Below are positions 1-7,129 of a stretch of 8,282 nucleotides of DNA, in pieces. The position numbers were made by a program, and so were the translations under genes. This stretch comes from Candidatus Cloacimonadota bacterium (lineage in GTDB: Bacteria > Cloacimonadota > Cloacimonadia > Cloacimonadales > Cloacimonadaceae), in NCBI GenBank assembly GCA_023230795.1, contig JALNWR010000111.1:1-8282 (forward strand). Reading direction: 5' to 3'. Position 1 is the stretch's first letter, and each line of letters starts with the position of its first letter. The notes below the pieces were generated by a model that was given only the letters and a program-made list of their open reading frames with translations, did no database searches and was not told the DNA's origin.

Positions 1-1098
1 CAAGCAATCTTTGCTGAAACCGGTGTTAAACCGGAAAACATCGACGAAGTGATCGTCGGCAACGTTTGTGGAGCTGGCCTTGGGCAAAATATTGCCCGTC
101 AGATCAGCATCCATGCCGGAATTCCGGATTATGTGCCAGCCTATACCGTGAATAAAGTTTGCGGAAGCGGCATGAAGGCAGTATCTTTGGCTGCTATGAT
201 GATAGCCTGTGAAGAGGCTGAAATCGTCGTTGCCGGAGGCACTGAAAATATGAGCCAGATCCCTTACGTCCTCAAAGATGCCCGCTGGGGCGCTCGCATG
301 GGAGACAAAACCATGATGGATTTGATGATCCGTGACGGTTTGTCTGATATCTTCAACGACTATCACATGGGCGTTACTGCCGAAAATCTGGCCGAAAAGT
401 TTAATCTGACCAGGCAACAGCAGGATGAATTTGCCACGAAATCTCAAAACAAAACTGAAGCTGCCCAAAAAAGCGGTCGTTTTGCAGATGAAATCGTGCC
501 AATATCCATCCCCCAACGCAAAGGCGAGCCGATCGTGGTGGATAAAGACGAAATGCCCCGCGCCGGTGTGACCGTAGAAGGTCTGGGAAAATTGCGTCCT
601 GCCTTCAAAAAAGATGGTACAGTCACTGCAGCAAGCAGCAGCGGAATCAATGACAGCGCAGCTTTGCTCCTGGTTATGAGTGAAGACAAGGCCAAAGAGC
701 TGGGCCTTACTCCTCTGGCCTGGTTCGTGCAGAGCGCATCGGCCGGCGTAGATCCTGCCATCATGGGCTATGGCCCTGTACCTGCAATCAAGAAAGTTCT
801 GAAAAAGAGCGGATGGTCGCTGGGTGAAGTAGAGCTGGCAGAGCTGAATGAAGCCTTTGCCGCACAGTCACTTTCAGTATTCAAAGGCCTGGAAGAAGAA
901 GGTCTGGGAAAATTGAATCTCGATATCGTAAACGTCAATGGTGGAGCTATCTCACTGGGACATCCCATCGGTGCCAGTGGAGCTCGTATCATTGTTACTC
1001 TATTACATGAAATGAAACGCCGTGGCAACAAAAAAGGCTTAGCCTCGCTTTGCATCGGCGGAGGAATGGGAATTGCAACTTTATGGGAGATGAAATAA
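1..1098 (+). CDS. atoB: Acetyl-CoA acetyltransferase (thiolase), 5'-truncated by window edge
   Basis: Cytoplasmic thiolase II, interconverting acetoacetyl-CoA plus CoA and two acetyl-CoA. 365 residues are visible against about 390 in the family, so some 25-30 N-terminal residues lie left of the window. The frame is open from base 1 and already matches the family there (GVKPENIDEVIVGNV), so the GTG at 49 is an internal valine, not a start. The acyl-accepting cysteine is at 160-162 in NKVCGSGMKAV. The NEAFA motif is at 847-861. The catalytic histidine is at 961-963 in SLGHPIGASGARI, and the second cysteine is at 1051-1053 in CIGGGMGIA. All catalytic residues are therefore present. Between NEAFAAQS and VNVNGG there are about six more residues than in the thiolases I know (see the repeat at 897). 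The neighbouring kat gene, 2 nt downstream, suggests the physiological direction is thiolysis of acetoacetyl-CoA during lysine fermentation. A degradative FadA role is less likely. Confidence 0.96.
   Translation, partial: QAIFAETGVKPENIDEVIVGNVCGAGLGQNIARQISIHAGIPDYVPAYTVNKVCGSGMKAVSLAAMMIACEEAEIVVAGGTENMSQIPYVLKDARWGARMGDKTMMDLMIRDGLSDIFNDYHMGVTAENLAEKFNLTRQQQDEFATKSQNKTEAAQKSGRFADEIVPISIPQRKGEPIVVDKDEMPRAGVTVEGLGKLRPAFKKDGTVTAASSSGINDSAALLLVMSEDKAKELGLTPLAWFVQSASAGVDPAIMGYGPVPAIKKVLKKSGWSLGEVELAELNEAFAAQSLSVFKGLEEEGLGKLNLDIVNVNGGAISLGHPIGASGARIIVTLLHEMKRRGNKKGLASLCIGGGMGIATLWEMK
576..594 (+). repeat. 19-bp direct repeat, copy 1 (inside thiolase)
   Basis: The sequence agaaggtctgggaaaattg occurs here and again at 897-915, exactly 321 bp (107 codons) downstream and in the same reading frame. 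Both copies encode EGLGKL. This copy sits in the family-conserved segment VTVEGLGKLRPAF, so it is presumably the original. Confidence 0.8.
897..915 (+). repeat. 19-bp direct repeat, copy 2 (inside thiolase, at an apparent insertion)
   Basis: Identical to 576-594. Here the EGLGKL it encodes falls between NEAFAAQS and VNVNGG, a linker of about 13 residues in common thiolases and 19 residues here. The excess of six equals the repeat-encoded peptide. The identity is directly visible; the idea that this copy is an insertion rests on remembered family sequences. Confidence 0.75.
1085..1090 (+). promoter_or_regulatory. Shine-Dalgarno for kat (GGGAGA), inside the thiolase 3' end
   Basis: GGGAGA lies 10 nt before the ATG at 1101 and within the last codons of the thiolase gene. 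It favours the ATG at 1101 over the in-frame ATG at 1083, which has no well-spaced purine box upstream. The product then begins MAKKLKL, as expected for the family. Confidence 0.6.
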
Positions 1099-1100
1099 AC

Positions 1101-2345
1101 ATGGCAAAAAAACTCAAACTCGATAAAAGCATGGCAATGTATGAGGAAGCGTTAAAAAGCGTTCCTGGTGCAGTGGCCGGCATCCGTCGTCCTTACAACT
1201 TCGTGCAAGGCGAATACCCGATTTATTTTGAACACGGCAAAGGTGGACGCATCACCGACGTCGATGGTAACGAATACATAGACTATCTTTGTGCTTATGG
1301 ACCGATCATCATCGGTTACCGGGAAGAAGAGATCGATAAAGCGGTACAAAAGCAGGTAAATGAAAAGGGCTTTTGCTTCTCTTTGACCCAGCCGATCCAG
1401 AATGATTTGGTGCTCAAGCTCAAAGAGATTATTCCTTCTTGCGAGATGGTATCTCTGGTCAAGACTGGCTCTGATGCCACTACTATCGCCATTCGCGTGG
1501 CCCGGGCTTATACCGGCAAAACCAAGATAGCCCGCTGCGGTTACCATGGCTGGCACGACTGGTGTGTGGAAGTAAAAGGTGGAATCCCTGAGAAGCTATA
1601 TGAAGATGTTTTGGAATTCCCCTACAATGATCTTCAGAAACTGGAAGACTTGCTGAAGGCAAATAAAGGTGATATGGCCGCCATCATCATCACGCCCATA
1701 GGTCACCCTCTGGGTTCTGCGGTAGAAATGCCGAAACCTGGATATCTTGAAGGCGTGCGTAAACTGGCCGACAAGTATGAATGTGTGCTCATTTTTGATG
1801 AGATTCGTACTGGTTTTAGAGTAGCTTTGGGCGGTGCTCAAGAGTATTTGGGAGTAACCCCGGATCTCACCACTGTCGGGAAAGCCATGGCCAACGGTTA
1901 CGCTGTAGCTGCTTTGGTAGGTAAAGAAGAGTATATGAAGGTTCTGGCCACTGATGTGTTTCTCTCCTCCACCTTCTTCCCGAATAGCGACAGCATCGTA
2001 GCAGCCTTGAAGACCATTGAGATTTTGCAAAGAGACAAGGTCCTGGACGTGGTCGCAGCCAAAGGCGAAAAATTTGCCGCCGACGTGAATAAAGTGATCG
2101 CAGATTCCGGGATGCCGGTGGAATTCAGTGGCGCCCCCTGGATGCCTTTTATCACCTTCTTCAGAGATGATGAAGGCCTGTATAAAAAGCTCAGAGTGAA
2201 ATTCTATACCGAGCTCATCCGTCGCAAGGTCTTCCTGCAGCCCTATCACCACGGTTACATCTGCTACAGACATACAGATGAAGACCTGGCCTACACAGTT
2301 AATGCCATCAAAGAGTCCTTAGACGAACTCAAATCAATGGTCTAA
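1101..2345 (+). CDS. kat: 3-aminobutyryl-CoA aminotransferase (class III PLP aminotransferase)
   Basis: A 414-residue cytoplasmic PLP enzyme of fold type I, aminotransferase class III, in the branch related to glutamate-1-semialdehyde aminomutase (HemL). Features in order: N-terminal substrate segment with DVDGNEYIDY (53-62) and GPIIIGY (67-73); phosphate-binding KTGSDAT (121-127); YHGWHDW (148-154) stacking near the cofactor; FDEIRTGFR (232-240), where D233 should contact the pyridine nitrogen; and the Schiff-base lysine K261 in VGKAMANGY. All the residues needed for transamination are present. The likely reaction is 3-aminobutyryl-CoA plus 2-oxoglutarate to acetoacetyl-CoA plus glutamate (EC 2.6.1.111), the activity described for Candidatus Cloacimonas acidaminovorans in lysine fermentation, which also accepts beta-alanyl-CoA. 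The thiolase 2 nt upstream would consume the product, which supports this reading. The main alternative is a true HemL or another beta-amino acid aminotransferase. The class is near certain, the substrate only probable. Confidence 0.8.
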   Translation: MAKKLKLDKSMAMYEEALKSVPGAVAGIRRPYNFVQGEYPIYFEHGKGGRITDVDGNEYIDYLCAYGPIIIGYREEEIDKAVQKQVNEKGFCFSLTQPIQNDLVLKLKEIIPSCEMVSLVKTGSDATTIAIRVARAYTGKTKIARCGYHGWHDWCVEVKGGIPEKLYEDVLEFPYNDLQKLEDLLKANKGDMAAIIITPIGHPLGSAVEMPKPGYLEGVRKLADKYECVLIFDEIRTGFRVALGGAQEYLGVTPDLTTVGKAMANGYAVAALVGKEEYMKVLATDVFLSSTFFPNSDSIVAALKTIEILQRDKVLDVVAAKGEKFAADVNKVIADSGMPVEFSGAPWMPFITFFRDDEGLYKKLRVKFYTELIRRKVFLQPYHHGYICYRHTDEDLAYTVNAIKESLDELKSMV

Positions 2346-2350
2346 GGAGA
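2344..2350 (+). promoter_or_regulatory. Shine-Dalgarno for pyrG (AAGGAGA), deciding a GTG start
   Basis: AAGGAGA overlaps the kat stop codon (TAA 2343-2345) and ends 6 nt before the GTG at 2357. The strong box and ideal spacing support GTG as the start. The protein then begins MAKYIFVMGG, matching the usual CTP synthase N-terminus; no ATG lies at a suitable position. Confidence 0.85.
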
Positions 2351-2356
2351 AGATAA

Positions 2357-3949
2357 GTGGCAAAATACATCTTCGTAATGGGTGGGGTGCTATCCTCTTT
2401 GGGCAAGGGGATAGCCACAGCCTCCATCGGGCTGCTGTTAAAATCCATGGGCTACAAGGTAGTATTGCAAAAGTTTGATCCCTACCTGAATGTGGATCCC
2501 GGGACCATGAGCCCCTTCCAGCATGGAGAGGTTTTTGTTACCAATGATGGAGCCGAGACCGATTTGGACTTGGGACATTATGAACGCTTTGTAGATCAGG
2601 ATTGCAGCCGCGAAAGCAGCTGCAGTGCCGGACAAGTCTATGAAAGCGTCCTTACAAACGAAAGAAAGGGAATTTACCTGGGCAATACTGTCCAGGTAAT
2701 TCCCCATGTTACGGATGAAATCAAGCGGCGCATCACAGCACAGGCCGAAGGCAATGACTTTGTGATCTCCGAGATCGGCGGTACTGTGGGCGATATCGAA
2801 GGTCTGCCTTTTTTGGAGGCCATTCGCCAATTGCATCTCGATTTGGGCAATGAAAACACCTTGAACATCCTGCTTACTTATGTGCCTTATATCAAATCCG
2901 CCGGAGAACTGAAAACCAAGCCTTCCCAGCATAGTGCATACAAACTCAGGGAAATCGGGATTCAGCCGGATATCCTGCTCTGCCGTAGTGAAAAACAATT
3001 TGGGGATGAAATATATTCCAAGATCTCACTTTTTACCAATGTGGCCAAAGAGTGTGTGATCAATGCCATCGACGTAAACTGCGTCTATGAAATCCCCATG
3101 AACTATAATAAGGCCAATCTGCCAGAGATTATCTGCCGGCATTTTAAAATGGAAACCCGCCCTATCGATCTCTCTCACTGGCAGGAATTTCTGGACAATC
3201 GCAAACATAGCGAAGACTCAGTCAAGATAGCAGTGTGCGGAAAGTACATCAGACATCAGGATGCATATAAAAGCATAGTGGAAGCTCTATATCATGCTGC
3301 CGCAAAGCTCAAGAAAAAGATCATTATCACTTGGGTAGATTCGGAGAGAGTCTTTGATAGGAATAGACTTGACAAAGAGCTTTCCGGCATCGATGGCATC
3401 CTTATCCCGGGAGGTTTTGGCATTCATGGCATTGATAGCAAGATCGCCATCGCCCAATATGCCAGAACCAGGAACATCCCGCTTTTGGGTATTTGCCTGG
3501 GCATGCAGGTAATGGCGATAGAATTTGCCCGCAACGTCTGCAAGATAGACCTGGCGCATAGCACTGAATTTGACGAAAACTCAGCTCAGCCCGTGATTCG
3601 GCTGATGGAAGGCCTGTCCAATCAGAAGCAACGGGGCAAAACCATGCGTTTGGGCGCATACACCTGCAAACTGAGCGAAGGCAGCCTGGCTCATCGGACT
3701 TACGGCAGTCTGAAAATCAGTGAAAGGCACCGACACCGCTATGAATTTAATAATGACTACCGGCAAATCATGATCGATGCAGGACTCTGCCTGAGCGGAG
3801 TATCAGAAAGCGGAGACATGGTGGAAATCCTGGAGTATCCGACCAATGACTTTTATCTTGGAGTGCAATTTCACCCGGAATTTAAATCCCGTCCGCACCG
3901 TCCCCATCCCCTCTTTGTAAATCTACTGCGAGCGGCAATTAAGGCTTAG
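2357..3949 (+). CDS. pyrG: CTP synthase (glutamine-hydrolysing)
   Basis: Cytoplasmic enzyme of pyrimidine synthesis: UTP, ATP and glutamine give CTP, ADP, phosphate and glutamate. At 530 residues it is at the short end of the family's usual 530-550. The amidoligase domain (about 1-270) has the P-loop SSLGKG (13-18), the DPYLNVDPGTMSPFQHGEVF block (41-60), DGAETDLDLGHYERF (64-78), IGGTVGDIE (140-148) and KTKPSQHS (186-193). The class I glutaminase domain (about 288-530) has PGGFG (351-355), nucleophile C380 in GICLGMQ, and H506 and E508 in FHPEFKSRP, so the triad is complete. It starts with GTG. It ends in TAG directly against the ATG of lysC. A strong inverted repeat sits inside the gene at 2668-2704. 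Identification is essentially certain. Confidence 0.99.
   Translation: MAKYIFVMGGVLSSLGKGIATASIGLLLKSMGYKVVLQKFDPYLNVDPGTMSPFQHGEVFVTNDGAETDLDLGHYERFVDQDCSRESSCSAGQVYESVLTNERKGIYLGNTVQVIPHVTDEIKRRITAQAEGNDFVISEIGGTVGDIEGLPFLEAIRQLHLDLGNENTLNILLTYVPYIKSAGELKTKPSQHSAYKLREIGIQPDILLCRSEKQFGDEIYSKISLFTNVAKECVINAIDVNCVYEIPMNYNKANLPEIICRHFKMETRPIDLSHWQEFLDNRKHSEDSVKIAVCGKYIRHQDAYKSIVEALYHAAAKLKKKIIITWVDSERVFDRNRLDKELSGIDGILIPGGFGIHGIDSKIAIAQYARTRNIPLLGICLGMQVMAIEFARNVCKIDLAHSTEFDENSAQPVIRLMEGLSNQKQRGKTMRLGAYTCKLSEGSLAHRTYGSLKISERHRHRYEFNNDYRQIMIDAGLCLSGVSESGDMVEILEYPTNDFYLGVQFHPEFKSRPHRPHPLFVNLLRAAIKA
2668..2704 (+). repeat. Long inverted repeat (hairpin) within pyrG
   Basis: The left arm (2668-2684, GGGAATTTACCTGGGCA) pairs with the right arm (2689-2704, TGTCCAGGTAATTCCC). 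The result is 16 base pairs including one G-U (2682/2691), with a single bulged T at 2673 and a 4-nt loop (2685-2688). There is no U-run after it, so it is not an intrinsic terminator. It encodes the conserved GIYLGNTVQVIP (residues 105-116). The pairing is visible directly. Part of it is forced by the conserved peptide, so a function is unproven. Confidence 0.6.
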
Positions 3950-5119
3950 ATGGGGATTATAGTAAAGAAATTTGGCGGCAGTTCGGTGGGCAGTGTGCCG
4001 CAGATTCAGGCTATCGCCAAAAAACTGGCCCAAGAGTATCATCAAGGCGATCAATTGGTACTGGTAGTATCTGCTATGGCCAGAACTACAGACAGCCTGT
4101 TCGGCCTTGCTCATGAGATTACTTCCCACCCATCCCGCAGAGAGATGGATATGCTGCTCACAGCCGGTGAGAGAATATCTATGTCGCTGCTCTCACTTGC
4201 TCTTCTGGAAGAGGGGATTCCCTCCATCTCCTTTACCGGTTCTCAAAGCGGCATCATCACAGATGACCACCATGGCAATGCCAAGATATTGAAAGTAAAT
4301 GCCTTCCGCATTCATGAAGAATTGAACAAAGCCAAGATAGTGATCGTTGCAGGATTTCAGGGAGTGAGCACGGCCAAGGAAATCACCACCCTGGGACGCG
4401 GAGGCTCTGATACCTCTGCAGTGGCTCTGGCTTGTTATCTACAGGCTCAGCATTGTGAGATATATACCGATGTGGCAGGAGTCTATAGTGCAGACCCCAG
4501 AATAGTTCGCAATGCCAGGTTGCTACCTGAAATCAGCTTTATGGATATGCTGGCCTTAGCCTATAACGGCTCCAAAGTCTTGCATCCCAGAGCGGTGGAA
4601 TTTGCCAGTAAATACAAAGTACCTGTGGAGGTCAAATCATCTTTCACCTTTGCACCAGGAACCATGATCAAAAACGAAGAAAGCCCCAAGGACAAAACTA
4701 TGGAAACAATCCAAGTAACCGCCATCGCCCACAAAGAAAACATTTTACGATACCTGATCCCCCTTGACGAAAAAGCTCATACCTTGCTCAATAAATGGCA
4801 AAATGAGGTTTTTAAGATAACCGTGCAGGGCGAGGCGCTAGAGCTGTATATTGAGGACAAATATGAGTCTGAGATCGATTACCTTCTGACAGAATCAGGC
4901 TACGATGAGCTTTCTAAAGATCATAATTGGGGATTTGTAATCCTGATCGGACTTGGCCTGGCTGCAGACCCTGCCTTTATGGCCAGAGTATTGAAGCTTA
5001 CCCAGACTATAGATATCAAACGCATTTCACACGGAGAACGGAGCCTGGAATTGATCTTACCTACTCAGCAGGTAGCAAAAACTCTCGTCCTCTTACATCA
5101 GGAATTTTTTGGAGAATAA
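3950..5119 (+). CDS. lysC: Aspartate kinase (monofunctional) with diverged ACT region
   Basis: Phosphorylates aspartate to 4-phospho-aspartate, the first step towards lysine, threonine, methionine and diaminopimelate; cytoplasmic. 389 residues, close to the usual 400-450. The kinase domain (about 1-240) is complete: KFGGSSVG (7-14), LTAGERIS (70-77) with E74, GRGGSDTSA (149-157) with D154, YTDVAGVYSADPRI (172-185) and NGSKVLHPRAVEFA (206-219). The C-terminal part (about 253-389) has the place and length of the paired ACT domains. However, the first lacks the usual PDxPG turn (it reads IPLDEKAHTLL), and the second has RISHGERS where effector-binding enzymes have MISTSEI. No homoserine dehydrogenase domain is fused. 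ATG 3950 follows the pyrG stop with no gap; only a weak AAGG (3941-3944) precedes it, so translation is probably coupled to pyrG. The kinase call is secure; the paralogue type (lysC or thrA-like) is less so. Confidence 0.95.
   Translation: MGIIVKKFGGSSVGSVPQIQAIAKKLAQEYHQGDQLVLVVSAMARTTDSLFGLAHEITSHPSRREMDMLLTAGERISMSLLSLALLEEGIPSISFTGSQSGIITDDHHGNAKILKVNAFRIHEELNKAKIVIVAGFQGVSTAKEITTLGRGGSDTSAVALACYLQAQHCEIYTDVAGVYSADPRIVRNARLLPEISFMDMLALAYNGSKVLHPRAVEFASKYKVPVEVKSSFTFAPGTMIKNEESPKDKTMETIQVTAIAHKENILRYLIPLDEKAHTLLNKWQNEVFKITVQGEALELYIEDKYESEIDYLLTESGYDELSKDHNWGFVILIGLGLAADPAFMARVLKLTQTIDIKRISHGERSLELILPTQQVAKTLVLLHQEFFGE
5111..5115 (+). promoter_or_regulatory. Shine-Dalgarno for metG (GGAGA) inside the lysC stop region
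   Basis: GGAGA lies in the last codons of lysC and ends 4 nt before the ATG at 5120, which directly follows the lysC TAA (5117-5119). The short spacing is consistent with translational coupling. Confidence 0.65.
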
Positions 5120-7129
5120 ATGAAATACATCGTTACCAGCGCTCTGCCTTATGCCAATGGTAAGCTGCATGTAGGTCATGTGGCCGGAGCTTATCTGCCT
5201 GCTGACATTTTCGTACGCTACCTGCGCCTCAAAGGTGAAGACGTGATCTATATCTGCGGCACAGACGAACACGGCACACCCATCTCAATCTCTGCCGACA
5301 AAGAAGGGATTAAGCCCATTGAAGTGGTAAAGCGTTATCATGATAGCATCAAATCCGCCTTTGACGGCATCGGCATCGAATTTGACAACTTCTCCGGCAC
5401 AGCCCGGGATGAACATTATGAGCTGGCACAGCAGTTCTTTTCCGATCTGTATGCCAATGGTCATATCAAAGCCAAAACTACCAAACAGTTCTATTGCCAG
5501 CATGATGCCCGCTATCTGCCAGACCGCTATGTAGAAGGAACCTGCCCAAAGTGCGGCAGCACAGGAGCTAGGGGAGATCAATGCGACAAGTGTGGACAGA
5601 CCTATGAGACCACCTTGCTGAAAAGCCCCAGATGCAAGATTTGTGGCAATGAACCGGAGATTCGCGAAACCAAACACTGGTTCATCCAGTTAGAGCATTT
5701 TACAGATCAACTCACCCAGTGGATAGCCCACAAGGACTACTGGAAGGAAAATGTACGCAACTTCATGCTCAATCTTTTGAAGAAGGGCCTTATCGAGCGC
5801 TCCATCACCCGGGACCTCAGCTGGGGAGTGCCCGTGCCCTTGCCCGAAGCAGAAGGCAAGGTGCTGTATGTATGGTTTGACGCCCCCATCGGTTATATCT
5901 CATCCACTGTGGAATGGGCCAAAAAGATCGGCAAGCCAGAGCTCTGGAAGGACTATTGGCTGGATCCGGAAACCCGTATGGTTCATTTTATCGGCAAAGA
6001 CAACATCATCTTCCACGCTTTGATCTGGCCGGCTTTGCTGATGGGGCAAAACACCCGCTACTGCCTCCCGCATGATATCCCCGCCAATGAATTTATGAAT
6101 CTGGAAGGCGATAAGATCTCCACCAGCCGCAATTGGGCTATTTGGGTGGATGAATTTGTGCAGGATTTTGATGGCGAATACCTGCGTTACTATCTGGCCA
6201 GCAATGCACCAGAACGTCAGGATGCTGACTTTAACCTCAAAGACTTCCAGCAAAAGATCAATGGAGAGCTGAATAACGTGCTGGGCAATCTGGGACATCG
6301 AGTTTTCGTCTTTGCGGCCAATAATTTTGATTCCATCATCGAGCAGGTTAACCTGGATGAGGATGCTCAGGCAGTGCTTACACAGGCCGATAATACCATG
6401 GCCGAGATCGCTGCATCCTACGAAGATTATCAGGTGAAACGCAATACCCGGTTGATCATGGATATAGCCAGAGCCGGCAACCGCTTCTTTGAAGAACAAA
6501 AGCCCTGGATGCAGATCAAAACCGATAGAGAAAAGGTGAAACAAACCCTTTGGGTCTGCGCTGCCCTTTTGCAACGCATCTGTGTAGCCCTCTCCCCCAT
6601 ACTGCCCAAACACATGCAAGCGCTCAGACAAATGATGTCTCTGCCAGACTTGCTGCATTGGGACGATGCTTTTGTAAACAGAGACTTTAAGCTATCAGAG
6701 TTCAAGCCCCTTCTTAAGAAGATCGAAGACGAAGAAATTCAGGCTCAGCTTGACAAACTCCATACCAAAGCCAATGACAAGCCCCAGAAGGCCTATGAAC
6801 CGGTGAAAGAGCAGATCAGCTTTGAGCAGTTTTCTGCCCTCGATCTGCGCCTGGCCAAAGTTCTGGAAGCTAAAGCCGTGCCTAAGACTGATAAACTTTT
6901 GCATCTGAAGGTTGACCTGGGCTTTGAACAGCGGGAATTGGTAGCAGGAGTTGCCCAGACATACAAGGCCGAAGAGCTAATCGGCAAAACGGTTACCATG
7001 CTCGTGAATCTCCAGCCCCGTGAAATTAGAGGAGTAGTCTCCAATGGCATGATCCTGGCAGCCCATGATGAGGATGGTCTGCATCTGGTTTTATCGGATG
7101 GGGGCTCCCCTGGCTCTCCTGTACAATGA
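5120..7129 (+). CDS. metG: Methionyl-tRNA synthetase with C-terminal tRNA-binding OB-fold
   Basis: Class Ia aminoacyl-tRNA synthetase, charging elongator and initiator tRNA-Met; cytoplasmic, acting as a dimer in this form. 669 residues, normal for the long type. The Rossmann domain opens with YIVTSALPYANGKLHVGH, giving the HIGH motif as HVGH (17-20). The connective insert has a zinc knuckle CPKC-x9-CDKC (142-158) and part of a second one (C126, C172, C175; D129 stands where a fourth cysteine occurs in two-zinc enzymes). KISTS (332-336) is the KMSKS equivalent. An alpha-helical anticodon-binding domain follows (about 345-530, with WxW-like contacts not resolved by eye). A charged linker (about 535-563) leads to a Trbp111-type OB-fold (about 566-669: LDLRLAKVLEAK, LVAGVAQTY, SNGMILAA). 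KISTS with this layout resembles Bacteroidota-type enzymes. It is flanked by lysC (no gap) and spoIID (overlap). Confidence 0.99.
   Translation: MKYIVTSALPYANGKLHVGHVAGAYLPADIFVRYLRLKGEDVIYICGTDEHGTPISISADKEGIKPIEVVKRYHDSIKSAFDGIGIEFDNFSGTARDEHYELAQQFFSDLYANGHIKAKTTKQFYCQHDARYLPDRYVEGTCPKCGSTGARGDQCDKCGQTYETTLLKSPRCKICGNEPEIRETKHWFIQLEHFTDQLTQWIAHKDYWKENVRNFMLNLLKKGLIERSITRDLSWGVPVPLPEAEGKVLYVWFDAPIGYISSTVEWAKKIGKPELWKDYWLDPETRMVHFIGKDNIIFHALIWPALLMGQNTRYCLPHDIPANEFMNLEGDKISTSRNWAIWVDEFVQDFDGEYLRYYLASNAPERQDADFNLKDFQQKINGELNNVLGNLGHRVFVFAANNFDSIIEQVNLDEDAQAVLTQADNTMAEIAASYEDYQVKRNTRLIMDIARAGNRFFEEQKPWMQIKTDREKVKQTLWVCAALLQRICVALSPILPKHMQALRQMMSLPDLLHWDDAFVNRDFKLSEFKPLLKKIEDEEIQAQLDKLHTKANDKPQKAYEPVKEQISFEQFSALDLRLAKVLEAKAVPKTDKLLHLKVDLGFEQRELVAGVAQTYKAEELIGKTVTMLVNLQPREIRGVVSNGMILAAHDEDGLHLVLSDGGSPGSPVQ

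Noticed and set aside
49..51. GTG as the start of the thiolase gene
   Set aside because: The frame is open to base 1 and the upstream residues match the thiolase family, so the true start lies outside the window.
1596..2273. 225-residue open frame on the minus strand inside kat
   Set aside because: It is the shadow of a well-conserved aminotransferase. Its translation has no domain pattern.
2349..2374. GAAGAT/ATCTTC short inverted repeat placing the pyrG GTG start in a loop
   Set aside because: It is only 6 bp with a 14-nt loop, A/T-rich and easily expected by chance. There is not enough to call a translational switch.
5900..6658. 252-residue open frame on the minus strand inside metG
   Set aside because: It lies wholly antisense to a certain gene, has no recognisable motif and no upstream ribosome site. 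The plus-strand frame explains the sequence.
7100..7110. GGGGG-CT-CCCC tract before the metG stop as a possible terminator
   Set aside because: The stem is too short, no U-run follows, and the next gene starts 15 nt later in an overlap, so termination here is unlikely.
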